Below are positions 1 to 8,561 of a stretch of DNA of 64,000 nt, piece after piece. Origin of the DNA: Shewanella dokdonensis (GTDB taxonomy: Bacteria > Pseudomonadota > Gammaproteobacteria > Enterobacterales > Shewanellaceae); contig NZ_CP074572.1 in the NCBI RefSeq assembly GCF_018394335.1, positions 1,116,001 through 1,180,000 of the forward strand, given 5' to 3'. The position numbers were made by a program, and so were the translations under genes. The notes under the pieces were generated by a model. The model had not been told where the DNA came from. It searched no databases and was given only the letters and a program-made list of their open reading frames with translations. Each line of letters starts with the position of its first letter. Position 1 is the stretch's first letter.

Positions 1-1681
1 GCCGTGCGCCGGGATTTTCGTACAATAATTCCAAGTAAGTGGTGCGGGTAAGAATCTGCTCCAGCACCCCTAAGACTGGAGTCAATGCCTGTGAAGGCAC
101 GGGCTGTAATCCAATCTCTTCCAGCAATTTTGGCATCAGTTTATCAAGCGTTTCTCGGCCTCTAGGGCCAATAGTGCGATGACTGATATTTTCACACCAA
201 CGACGTAACAGCGGCGCAAAATCCGCATCTTCAATACCATGTTCAGCCAGCATTGTCTGAGCCAACTCGGGCGTCTGGCAACTCCATAGCTGCACGGTCC
301 AGCAATCATTGATGGCATCACTGCTTTCTTCACCGCCAACGGCAGCCCGGAAATGCCGATGAACGCTGCGCATTGCCGCACTGATCGCCTCACGCAGTTG
401 CGCTTCATCTGCTATGTCTAACGCAAAGCACAAGCGCTGCCAATCCAGTGGGTTGTCAGGCAATGTCTGTGTCTGCTTATCGGCAATCGCCTGTAACAGA
501 TTTTCCACGCGCCGCAGCAGTCGATAATTCTGTCGCAGTTCCTCAACGGTGAGGTAATCCATCTGCCCTAAATCGTAGAGGGTGTTGATGGCGGTAAACA
601 GATTCTGTACCCGCAGATCCGGTTCTCGGCCGCCGCGGATCAACTGAAAACTCTGCACCACGAATTCGACTTCGCGGATACCTCCCGCCCCGAGCTTAAT
701 ATTGTCGGTAAGCTGGCGACGTCTGACTTCCTGGGCAATCAGCGCTTTCATCCGCCGCAGTGAATCTATCGCCGAGAAATCGATGTAACGTCGGTAAACA
801 AAAGGACGCAACAGATCATGCAGTTGGTCAGAAAATCGATTCCAAGGCCCCAGCGCCCGCGCCTTCACCATGGCATAGCGTTCCCACTCGCGCCCCTGTT
901 CTTGGTAGTAGTCTTCCAAGGCACTGTAACTGACCACTAATGGCCCGCTGTCGCCATAAGGTCGCAAACGCATATCTACCCGAAACACAAAACCATCGGT
1001 AGTGACTTGGCCGAGCAGATTCACCAGCCGTTGTCCCATACGGATAAAAAACTGCTGATTATCCAGCGTCCGTCTGCCGCCTTGCGTTTCGCCGTGTTCT
1101 GGGAAGGTAAAAATCAAATCAATGTCGGAGGAAAAATTCAGCTCGCGGCCACCGAGTTTTCCCATGCCAAGGATCATCAGCGGTTGGGGATTACCCTGCT
1201 TATCAGCAGGCGTTCCATGAGCACGACACATTTCAGCATATAGCCAGTCACGCGCGGCGATGATTAATGCTTCCGCCAGCACCGACAGATCCAGCAGTGA
1301 TGACTCCAGCGAAGCGCGCCCCATAAAGTCACGCCAAGCCAGACGGGTCATCTGTTTATTTCGGTAAAGCCGTAAGACTTGTTTTGCCTGTTCTTCATCC
1401 GCAACACCTTGCAGCAACTGCTGCAGTTGCTCGCCAAAGAACTGCCGCTCCGGTTTGGCAAAGTCTTCAGCAAAAAACTCTGTCAGCCACTCTGGATGAC
1501 GGCATAGTTGCTCTGCCACAAAATCGCTCAGCCCCAATACTCGCTGTAATTCATGCCGTTGTTCCGGGGTCAACCCTGTCTCTAAGTCTGGCCAGCAGCT
1601 TTGCAACTGTTGCAGTTGTTTATCAGCAACCTGTTCGAGAAGTGGATGAAAAGGCTTTAGATCGCCTGTGGTTGTCCCCAT
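1..1681 (-). CDS. glnE: Glutamine synthetase adenylyltransferase/deadenylase, N-terminal part
   Basis: GlnE adds and removes AMP on glutamine synthetase in response to nitrogen status. The frame is open from an ATG at 1681 to the left edge, giving about 560 residues of a protein that is normally about 950, so the C-terminal adenylylation half is outside the window. Visible family marks are the nucleotidyltransferase motif SSDIDLIF near residue 182 and [13 protein letters not shown] near residue 330. A GGGAG ribosome site lies just upstream. The frame shows no break, unlike many neighbours. In enterobacteria glnE directly follows ygiF; here ygiF (8562-10082, same strand) is separated from it by a whole opposite-strand locus. 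A perfect 13-bp palindrome lies 28 bp upstream of the start and could also affect glnE. Confidence 0.93.
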   Translation of the reverse strand, partial: MGTTTGDLKPFHPLLEQVADKQLQQLQSCWPDLETGLTPEQRHELQRVLGLSDFVAEQLCRHPEWLTEFFAEDFAKPERQFFGEQLQQLLQGVADEEQAKQVLRLYRNKQMTRLAWRDFMGRASLESSLLDLSVLAEALIIAARDWLYAEMCRAHGTPADKQGNPQPLMILGMGKLGGRELNFSSDIDLIFTFPEHGETQGGRRTLDNQQFFIRMGQRLVNLLGQVTTDGFVFRVDMRLRPYGDSGPLVVSYSALEDYYQEQGREWERYAMVKARALGPWNRFSDQLHDLLRPFVYRRYIDFSAIDSLRRMKALIAQEVRRRQLTDNIKLGAGGIREVEFVVQSFQLIRGGREPDLRVQNLFTAINTLYDLGQMDYLTVEELRQNYRLLRRVENLLQAIADKQTQTLPDNPLDWQRLCFALDIADEAQLREAISAAMRSVHRHFRAAVGGEESSDAINDCWTVQLWSCQTPELAQTMLAEHGIEDADFAPLLRRWCENISHRTIGPRGRETLDKLMPKLLEEIGLQPVPSQALTPVLGVLEQILTRTTYLELLYENPGAR

Positions 1682-1708
1682 ATTGCTCCCAATATATGAA
1701 ATTCGTTC

Positions 1709-1721
1709 GACATATTATGTC
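1709..1721. promoter_or_regulatory. Palindromic operator copy 1 (GACATATTATGTC)
   Basis: A perfect 6-1-6 inverted repeat, GACATA-T-TATGTC, lies between divergent glnE and the lipoprotein gene. It overlaps a possible -35 (TTCGAC, 1706-1711); a possible -10 (TATAGA, 1730-1735) follows 18 bp later. The same palindrome occurs twice more at 5511 and 5545, before the second unit of the locus, and I noticed no copy elsewhere in the window. The overlap with -35 suggests repression. The binding protein is not known. Confidence 0.7.
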
Positions 1722-1903
1722 AAAGGTGTTATAGATAACCTATTGTGGCTTGCCCCACGCAAGCGAACCGTAATTTTTGCAGCAAGGTATTGTTAACATA
1801 TAAAATTACCCTGCGTAACAGATTACACCAACTTGACGGTTCGGCCTATGCTCCCGGCAAATTCCGCGAGAACGCCGGCCGAACAGCTAATGATGGAGAA
1901 AAC

Positions 1904-2854
1904 ATGGCAGGGATACTTACCCGTATTGTTACAGTGCTCATGTTGTTGTCTCTCACCGCCTGTGGTGATGACCGCCCAGAACAGATAACCCAGTTGCAAC
2001 AACTCGACAGCCAAAGACTACAGAAATTATCACAGCAACTGGACGATGGGCAGATACGCAACGCCATGCTGTTAACCCAATATACTCGGATACTCGCATC
2101 TGAGCGGCCCGATCTGCAACCATTGATGACCGAAATGGCCAAAGACGGTGGCAGCAAAGGCCCAATGTTCAGTTCTCTGAAACAGCGACTGTCGGATGCT
2201 GGCAGTGCCAGTAACTTTCCGGGGTTGGATGAGCAGTTGCAGGAGCTGAAGAATATCTTTCAGGCAACCGATCCCAGCCAGTACAACGACATGCTGTCCG
2301 ATCAGGTAAATGTGGTTGCCGATATGTCTAACGGTAAGCTGGCACGGGTCAATGCCGTCAGCAAAGAAACCTCTACCGTGGCTAACAATGCAGAAAACTT
2401 CGGCCCAGGCAGTCAATTGGTGGGCAATCCAACATATGGTCACTGGACCAGCGGTGCCAATGGCACGTCATTTTGGGAATGGTATGGCATGTATGCCATG
2501 TTCTCCAATCTATTCAATCGTCCTATCTACTACGATAACTGGTCCCGCACGCGGGATTACAGTTACTACAATGACGTTGGCCGCTACCGCTACACCTCAC
2601 CCAAACAATCCACGAGTCAGGATCAGCTGTATCAACGCACGAAAAAACGCTTTGATTCACAAGGAAAACGTTTCGACAGCCCTTACGCTAAATCGCGCAC
2701 CGGCTCAACTGCACTGTCACGGCAAAGCATCAGTACGCCCAAAAGTAGCAGTAGCATTGGGAGTGGTAGCAAGTTCCGCTCTAATTATGCCAAAGACAGC
2801 AGTTTCCGTAATTCAAGTTTCCGCACCAGCCGTGGGATCAGTCGCGGTAAGTAA
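1904..2854 (+). CDS. Lipoprotein with aromatic-rich middle and Ser/Arg-rich tail
   Basis: First gene of the locus. The ATG at 1904 is preceded by GGAG and gives a lipoprotein signal peptide ending in the lipobox LTAC with Cys20; the longer upstream frame has no signal and is not preferred. The mature protein (316 residues in total) has a Gln- and Leu-rich helical N-terminal half, then a segment rich in Trp and Tyr (about residues 177-230), then a basic low-complexity tail full of Ser, Arg and Lys. I do not recognise a named domain. In E. coli the comparable yjf operon also carries a membrane-associated protein with a Ser-rich tail (YjfM, DUF1190), but I cannot claim homology. It is followed after 23 bp by the DUF350 gene. 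Likely an envelope protein working with the DUF350/PspA-family genes. Confidence 0.8.
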   Translation: MAGILTRIVTVLMLLSLTACGDDRPEQITQLQQLDSQRLQKLSQQLDDGQIRNAMLLTQYTRILASERPDLQPLMTEMAKDGGSKGPMFSSLKQRLSDAGSASNFPGLDEQLQELKNIFQATDPSQYNDMLSDQVNVVADMSNGKLARVNAVSKETSTVANNAENFGPGSQLVGNPTYGHWTSGANGTSFWEWYGMYAMFSNLFNRPIYYDNWSRTRDYSYYNDVGRYRYTSPKQSTSQDQLYQRTKKRFDSQGKRFDSPYAKSRTGSTALSRQSISTPKSSSSIGSGSKFRSNYAKDSSFRNSSFRTSRGISRGK

Positions 2855-2877
2855 ACAGCAACAGTAAAGGAATCAAG

Positions 2878-3776
2878 ATGACACTCTTTCAGGAATTCGG
2901 TATCACATCACAGCTGGCAGGTATCCTTGCCATCGACCTTGGGATTGCGGTGATCCTGCTGGCACTGATGCGTTACATGCAGGGTTGGAGCGTAAAGGTC
3001 AACAGTAACGAAGAACTTGCCGTGCGTGATAATTTCGCCTTTGGGATCAGCACGGCGGGAGCCGTGGCAGCGCTAGGTATTGTCCTTACCGGTGCCATTA
3101 CCGGTGCCGCCGCACACAGCTACCTGCAAGAAGCCATTGGTATGAGCGCCTACGGCATCTGCGGATTAGTGCTGATCAAACTCGGACGCTTTCTGCATGA
3201 CAAAATTGCCCTCAATCAGTTCGACAAAGATGCGCTAGTGCTGCAAGGCAATATCTCAGTCGCCATTGTGGATGCCGCCGCTGCCATGGCAACAGCGCTG
3301 GTGATCCGCGCGGTATTGTTATGGGCAGAAGACCTAACGCTCAACACCTTCATCGCCATCTTCAGCGCTTTTGTGGTATCACAACTGATGCTGGTTCTAC
3401 TGACTCGCGGCCTGGAAATTGCCTATTCACGCCGTAATCAGGGGCGTCGTTACAGCAGGCATTAGTGGCGGGCAATACCGCCTTAGCATTGCGCCACGCT
3501 GGTACCATGATCGCCATGGGCCTGAGTTTCAATGCTGCCAGCCACTTTATGGAATATGCACCGACCGCCTATATAGGTAACCTGTTGGGATGGTTGCTGT
3601 TTTCGATCATCATGCTGCTGGTACTGACACTGTTGACCAAAGTGGTGAAATGGTTAGTGCTGGCGAAAATCAATCTGTCAGAAGAGGTAGAGCAGCAACT
3701 GAATATCGGCCTAGCATCGGTGGAAATGGCCATCAGTATTGCCGTTGCGCTGATCCTAACTGGATTGATGGCATAA
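2878..3776 (+). CDS. DUF350 (YjfL-like) inner-membrane protein, frame broken once
   Basis: Two consecutive frames (2878-3465 and 3465-3776) form one protein of about 299 residues. The first ends just after the four-G run near 3443; one more G gives the continuous reading NQGASLQQALVAGNTALALRHAG. The product is hydrophobic, with about four membrane segments per half and two DUF350 repeats, the usual architecture of longer DUF350 proteins. Function is unknown; YjfL-type genes travel with PspA-like genes. The gene follows the lipoprotein and is followed after 3 bp by the aminopropyltransferase, so the three are probably co-transcribed. I treat the break as a sequencing error because the downstream frame is fully conserved in character. 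Confidence 0.85.
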
Positions 3777-3779
3777 ATT

Positions 3780-5495
3780 GTGACAACGGATACCACCACA
3801 GTCACTCGTAACGGCCTGACCCGGCTCGACGATATACTGCTACTGGGGATTATGGGCATTCTCGCCGCCTGTGGTCTCATTTATGAATATCTGCTGTCCC
3901 ATTACGCCGGGCGTATTCTCGGCGCGCTGGAAGCGGCTATTTACACCATGATCGGTCTGATGATCGTCTCAATGGGATTTGGTGCTTTTGCTGCCCGTAA
4001 AATCAAATCAGCATTTGATGGCTTTGCCAGACTGGAACTGAGTGTGGCATTGTTGGGCTCATTAGCCATACTCATCACCGCGGCTGTCATCGGTTTTGGT
4101 CACGAACTGCCAAAACTCATCGCCCAGACCATGGAATTACCGCCAGACCAACTCCCCAACGGCGGATTTATCGGAAAGTTTCAATCCATCTCAGTCTATT
4201 TGCCTTACCTGTGGGGTGTGCTACTGGGCTTGATGATCGGGATGGAAATCCCGCTGATCGCCCGAGTACGCCAGGCGTTAAGCGATGAACATCTACTACA
4301 TAATGCTGGCACTATTTACGGTGCCGATTACATAGGTGCTGGCATTGGCGCCGCCATTTGGGTCGCCTTTATGCTGGCGCTCGATACCCAGTTAGCGGCG
4401 GCACTCACGCAGGCTTTAACCTGCTGGCAGGCTTACTGTTTATTCTGCGTTTCCGTGAGCGGATCCTGCATGCCAACTGGCTGTTAGCCGGGCACCTGCT
4501 GGCAACGGGGTTATTGTTACTGCTGGCAATTAAAGGCCCCATCTGGGAGCAATCGTTTAACAACCTGCTGTATAAAGATAATGTTATCTACAGCAGGGCC
4601 ACGCGCTTCCAACAACTGACATTTACTGAGCGGTTAATGGGCAACCATCTGCCGCCGGTATATTCCATGTACATCAACGGCCGTCTACAGTTTTCCTCTA
4701 TTGACGAACATATTTACCATGCTTATTTAGTACACCCGGTACTGGCGGCCAGTGCCCGCCATGACAAAGTGCTAGTGATTGGCGGCGGTGACGGCTTAGC
4801 GCTGCGACAAATCTATAAATGGCAGCCACAACAAGTGACACTGCTGGATCTCGATAAAGAAGTGGTCACTCTGTTTAAGCAGCCACCAGCTGAGATGCCA
4901 AAACGGCTGGCTCATGCGTTATTGGCCTTAAACGGTAATGCCTTTAATGATCCGCGGGTACAGGTGCTGTTTAATGATGCCTTTAATGGCGTTGATACCC
5001 TGTTGCAACAAGGGCGTAAATACGATGCCATTATTGTGGATCTGCCAGACCCGTCCCATCCGGATCTCAACAAACTGTATTCCGACCTGTTTTATCGCAA
5101 GCTAGCACAATTGCTCAGTGCCGATGGGGCGATAGGAATTCAGTCCACTTCGCCTTATCACGCCACTAAAGCGTTTATTTCTATTGGTAAAACCCTGGCG
5201 CTAGCGGTACTTCAAAGTCGATCAGTATCATCACAATGTGCCCAGTTTTGGCGAGTGGGGCTGGACCATAGGCACTCTCAGTGGCAAAGATGCGCGCAGT
5301 CGCCTACAAACTTTACAAACACTGCCGATAGATGACAGCTGGTTAACCCCGGGGCTGATTCGGGCGGCATTTGAATTTCCGAAAAATTTTTACAGTAAAA
5401 ATGACCAAGTTAAGGCGAATACCATAGGCTCATTGCAGTTGTATCATTACCATCTGCAAGCCTGGAGCGACAGTCAGGGCGTCGCGACTTTTTAA
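3780..5495 (+). CDS. Membrane-anchored polyamine aminopropyltransferase (spermidine synthase family), two frame breaks
   Basis: Three overlapping frames (3780-4487, 4358-5335, 5238-5495) make one protein of about 571 residues. The N-terminal half has about six to eight membrane segments. The C-terminal half is a spermidine synthase fold: nucleotide loop VIGGGDGLALR, acidic DLD, catalytic region DLPDPSHP, and YHHNVPSFGEWGW near the end. Breaks lie near 4405 (one base missing) and near 5205 (one extra or two missing). It starts with GTG 3 bp after DUF350. Members of this family move an aminopropyl group from decarboxylated S-adenosylmethionine to an amine, but no decarboxylase (speD) is nearby, so the true substrate is open. 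The link with PspA-type genes suggests a role at the stressed membrane (inference). Confidence 0.85.
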
Positions 5496-5508
5496 CGCAA
5501 GATAATGC

Positions 5509-5536
5509 TTGACATAATATGTCTCAGTGTTATCTT
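5509..5536 (+). promoter_or_regulatory. Promoter of the DUF2170-PspA unit with operator copy 2
   Basis: A consensus -35 TTGACA at 5509-5514 is followed after 16 bp by a weak -10 TATCTT (5531-5536). The perfect palindrome GACATAATATGTC (5511-5523) covers the -35. The promoter lies 14 bp after the stop of the aminopropyltransferase, so the locus is split into two units with the same operator. Confidence 0.6.
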
Positions 5537-5544
5537 TAATCACG

Positions 5545-5557
5545 GACATAATATGTC
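5545..5557. promoter_or_regulatory. Palindromic operator copy 3 (GACATAATATGTC)
   Basis: Identical to copy 2 and 34 bp downstream of it, about three helical turns, so two dimers could bind on one face of the DNA. It lies between the proposed -10 and the ribosome site of the DUF2170 gene. A factor here would block transcription. Confidence 0.7.
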
Positions 5558-5570
5558 AGCGAGGACAATA

Positions 5571-5984
5571 ATGAATATTCACACCATTGCCAACCACCTG
5601 AATGGACTTGGCGACAACAGCTCAACCGGGCAACGGTTTGATTGTTATCCCATTGATGGGGATGTGGAAGTTTTGCAAGTCAACGTGGTAGGCCGTGAAG
5701 AGATCCCGATTTTCGTGTCCGCAACCGAGAATCAAATCCTGTGCATCAGCTACCTCTGGGGTGAGGAAGAAGTCGTACAGGAAAAACGCACTGAAATGTT
5801 CGAAACCATGTTGGGACTGAACATTCCAATGCCACTGTCATCCTTCGCCAAGATTGATGACAAATACGTATTATTTGGTGCTCTGTCGCTGGATGCCAGC
5901 ATGCTGGAAATCGAGCAAGAGCTGTCGGTTCTGTCAGACAACTGTCTGGAAGTGATCGACGAAATGGCCGACTATTTGAAATAA
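5571..5984 (+). CDS. yjfI: DUF2170 family protein (YjfI-like)
   Basis: 137 residues from the ATG at 5571, preceded by GAGGA; the frame is open further upstream but that stretch is the operator region. Sequence character (MNIHTIANHLN..., acidic, no membrane segment) fits DUF2170, the YjfI family found next to PspA-like YjfJ in E. coli and relatives. The function is not established; a cytosolic partner of PspA is the common guess. The gene for PspA starts 11 bp after its stop, so they are translated from one message. Confidence 0.85.
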   Translation: MNIHTIANHLNGLGDNSSTGQRFDCYPIDGDVEVLQVNVVGREEIPIFVSATENQILCISYLWGEEEVVQEKRTEMFETMLGLNIPMPLSSFAKIDDKYVLFGALSLDASMLEIEQELSVLSDNCLEVIDEMADYLK

Positions 5985-5995
5985 GGAGCCTACTC

Positions 5996-6687
5996 ATGGG
6001 TATTTTGAATAAAATTCTGACAGCCTTCCGTGGCGGTGCCACCGAAATCGGCCAAAACATCGTAGATGCCAATGCCACCCGTATCTTTGAACAAGAGATC
6101 CGTGACGCAGAAAAACATCTGACCAAAGCCAAGCGCGAACTGACTGACGTGATGGCCAAAGAGATGCAGGCAGCACGCGAGATTGAACGCTTGAAACGCA
6201 CCATTGCCGAGCATGAAGGTTATGCCACACAAGCGCTGGAAAAGAACAATGAAGCGCTGGCATTAGAAGTCGCACAGAAGATTGCCGAACTGGAACAGCA
6301 GTTAGAAGAACAACAGACTGCCAATACCAGCTTCAGTGACCATGCCGCGCGTTTGAAAGATCTGGTGAAAAAACCGAACGGCAGTTGGCGGATTATCAGC
6401 GGCAGTTGTCTATGGTGAAAACCACCGAAAGCGTGCAGAAAGCAACCGCGTCTATCACCGACTCCTTTGCTTCCAGCAACTCAAAACTGCTCAATGCCAA
6501 AGATTCACTGGAACGCATTAAAGCGCGGCAGCAGCAGTTTGATGATCGCATCAAAGCGGCAGAAGAGCTGGAAACTGAAAACAGCGACAAATCGCTAAAA
6601 GCCAAGCTGGCAGAAGCCGGTATCGGTGAGCAGAAAACCTCTGCTAACGATGTGCTGGAACGCCTGAAAGCCAAAAAAGGTTCATAA
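5996..6687 (+). CDS. PspA/IM30 family protein (YjfJ-like), frame broken once
   Basis: PspA-type proteins bind stressed membranes, polymerise and limit proton leakage. The two frames (5996-6418 and 6385-6687) join into 230 residues, the usual length. The product is almost entirely charged coiled coil with the amphipathic N-terminal helix MGILNKILTAFRGGA. The break is in the A6 run near 6368; seven A give VKKTERQLADYQRQLS. The start is ATG after AAGGAG. It lies between YjfI-like and YjfK-like genes, the same order as in the E. coli yjf operon, so I take it as the YjfJ-type paralogue rather than the PspA of the pspABC operon. A PspB-like gene is found far away at 36884. Confidence 0.88.
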
Positions 6688-6690
6688 CTT

Positions 6691-7341
6691 ATGAGCTTTA
6701 TTGGTAAGTGGTTCGGCAAAGAAGCACCGGTGACACGTCAGCTCACGCAGCCGATGGAGCTGCGCGTAGGTGATATGGTCACGCTGGATGATAGTTTTGC
6801 CCTGCCCCCGCAGTTGCGGGGGCAACAATTCAGAGTGGAAGCCGTCAATACCTACGAATATGAACATAGCCAAGAACCCGAGTTTGTGCTGAAAGGCAAC
6901 TCGGGTGACGCCATTTATATGGGGCTGGAACAGGATGACGAAACCTGGCTGGCATTTTCCATCAAACTGCCTCGTTCGCAAGTAGAAGCCCTATTTGATC
7001 TGGACGCTTTTGCCGAAATCTTTGAAGAACCCGGTAAAGCAACACTCCACGCTTTACCGCTCACGGAGACCACCGAGCAGTATGCTCAGTGGTTGGCAGA
7101 TGAATACCATCAGGTTGCCTTTGCACAATTTGGATATTTTCATCGACAGGATTATCGTCATGGTAAACCGTCGCAATTTATGGAAAATAACCCAGGTGAC
7201 GCATTTGAAGCCTACGAGTTATTGGATGGTGATGAAAGCCGAGCTATCGATATCGAAGTCTACCAAGATGGAGATACCGATGTGTTGCTGACCCTTTATC
7301 GCCCATTATCCGATATTCGAGAGTATTGGCCAGGAGAGTAG
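6691..7341 (+). CDS. yjfK: DUF2491 family protein (YjfK-like)
   Basis: 216 residues, ATG 3 bp after the PspA stop. The sequence (MSFIGKWFGKEAP..., many acidic and aromatic residues, tail DIREYWPGE) matches DUF2491/YjfK, a soluble protein of unknown function kept next to PspA-like YjfJ. No signal peptide or membrane segment. The frame is unbroken. The next gene starts 6 bp later. Confidence 0.85.
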   Translation: MSFIGKWFGKEAPVTRQLTQPMELRVGDMVTLDDSFALPPQLRGQQFRVEAVNTYEYEHSQEPEFVLKGNSGDAIYMGLEQDDETWLAFSIKLPRSQVEALFDLDAFAEIFEEPGKATLHALPLTETTEQYAQWLADEYHQVAFAQFGYFHRQDYRHGKPSQFMENNPGDAFEAYELLDGDESRAIDIEVYQDGDTDVLLTLYRPLSDIREYWPGE

Positions 7342-7347
7342 TGCCAG

Positions 7348-7677
7348 ATGAGTAAAGACCACCCGTTTCCAGAAAAATGGCTGCAAAACCAAAAAGCTGC
7401 CAAAGCAACACAGGTAGCGTTTGACCTGGATGAGCGCTTTCAGTACTCCATCCGTAAAGCCGCACTGGATACGGGCGTCAGCCCATCTGATCAAATCCGC
7501 ATGATCCTCGGACTCAGCGTTGCTAAAAGGCCGAAACGGCCACGTCTGACCGTTTCGTTGAGCGCCGAAGATTACGTACAACTGGCAGAAAAGTACGGTT
7601 TACCGCCAGAATCCCAGCTAGAAATCAAACGGCGAGTGCTGGAAGATCTGGTTAACTTTGTCGATGATAAGTCTTAA
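7348..7677 (+). CDS. Small protein with two ribbon-helix-helix-like segments
   Basis: 109 residues, not a family I can name. Two stretches look like ribbon-helix-helix units (strand, helix, turn, helix): residues about 21-54 (TQVAFDLDERFQYSIRKA then DTGVSPSDQIRMIL) and about 64-103 (RLTVSLSAEDYVQLAEKYG then a second helix). The first fits the CopG/Arc pattern of a hydrophobic strand, L-D-E, and an S-x-S-x-x-I-R turn. A chain with two such units could bind a short palindrome without a partner. It lies inside the unit whose promoter carries two GACATAWTATGTC palindromes, so it is my candidate for the local repressor (inference). It could instead be a structural partner of PspA. Confidence 0.6.
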   Translation: MSKDHPFPEKWLQNQKAAKATQVAFDLDERFQYSIRKAALDTGVSPSDQIRMILGLSVAKRPKRPRLTVSLSAEDYVQLAEKYGLPPESQLEIKRRVLEDLVNFVDDKS

Positions 7678-7747
7678 TTCATACATTTACAGGGCACGGT
7701 AACTTTTCTACCCTGTTGTTACCGCACAGATTTCCCCTGGGATTGCC

Positions 7748-8541
7748 ATGAAATTGAAAGGACGCTGGGCTAACAACATACAGCTGTCACCGTTTGAACT
7801 GGTGATGATGCTGTTATCACTGTTTTCAGTGGTATTGATCCTGTGCATGGTGCTGCTGCCCATGGATAAGGAAACCCGTAAGCTACTGTTCTTGCTTGAC
7901 ACCAGTATCTGTTGCATCTTCCTGATTAATTTTTTCATTGGTCTACTAAGATCTGATAACAAGCCATTGTTTCTCAAAGAACACTGGATTGATTTTGTCG
8001 CCAGTATTCCCGCGATAGAACCCTTACGCTTTGCTCGATTATTCCAGATTTTACGGGTAATTCGGCTGCTGCGGATGAGCCGCTCAATTTTAGGCTCGCT
8101 GTTAAAACAGCGGCGCCAGACCACGCTGGCCAGTCTGTTACTGGCGATGGTTACCATCGTAGCGTTTTCTTCGGTATTGGTGCTACTCGTGGAAAATGGT
8201 GAACCTAGCGCCAATATCAAAACCGCAGAAGATGCCATCTGGTGGTCGCTAGTGACAATTTCTACCGTGGGTTATGGTGATTTTTATCCGGTCACGACTG
8301 TCGGTCATCTGATCGGGGGCTGGTAATTCTCTGTGGGGTGAGTTTTTTCGGGGTGATCTCTGGTTATATGGCATCACTCTTCGTGGCACCAGACGAACAG
8401 GAAAACCTCGAAAACCAACGGCAAGAACTCAAGCATCAGCTAGATGATGTACTACAGCGGATGGAGCAGAACCAGCAGCAGATGTTGCAGGAGATCACTG
8501 ATCTCAAACAACAACTGCTGCAACAGCCAACGCAAAAATAA
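7748..8541 (+). CDS. Voltage-gated-type potassium channel, frame broken once
   Basis: About 264 residues in two frames (7748-8326 and 8338-8541). The product has four membrane segments with an Arg-rich fourth one (RVIRLLRMSRS), a pore helix and the selectivity filter TVGYGD near residue 175, then the last membrane helix (LVILCGVSFFGVISGYMA) and a C-terminal coiled coil (about 60 residues). The break is in the five-G run near 8316; six G restore IGGLVILCGV. It follows the RHH-like gene by 70 bp and is the last gene of the locus; the next gene (ygiF) is convergent. A role in membrane potential control would fit with PspA (inference). Confidence 0.88.
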
Positions 8542-8561
8542 GGCGATGACTTAGCGCTGCA

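Noticed and set aside
2878..5495. Reading the split DUF350 and aminopropyltransferase genes as true pseudogenes
   Set aside because: Each break is repaired by one or two bases and both sides are well conserved; the same pattern affects many unrelated genes.
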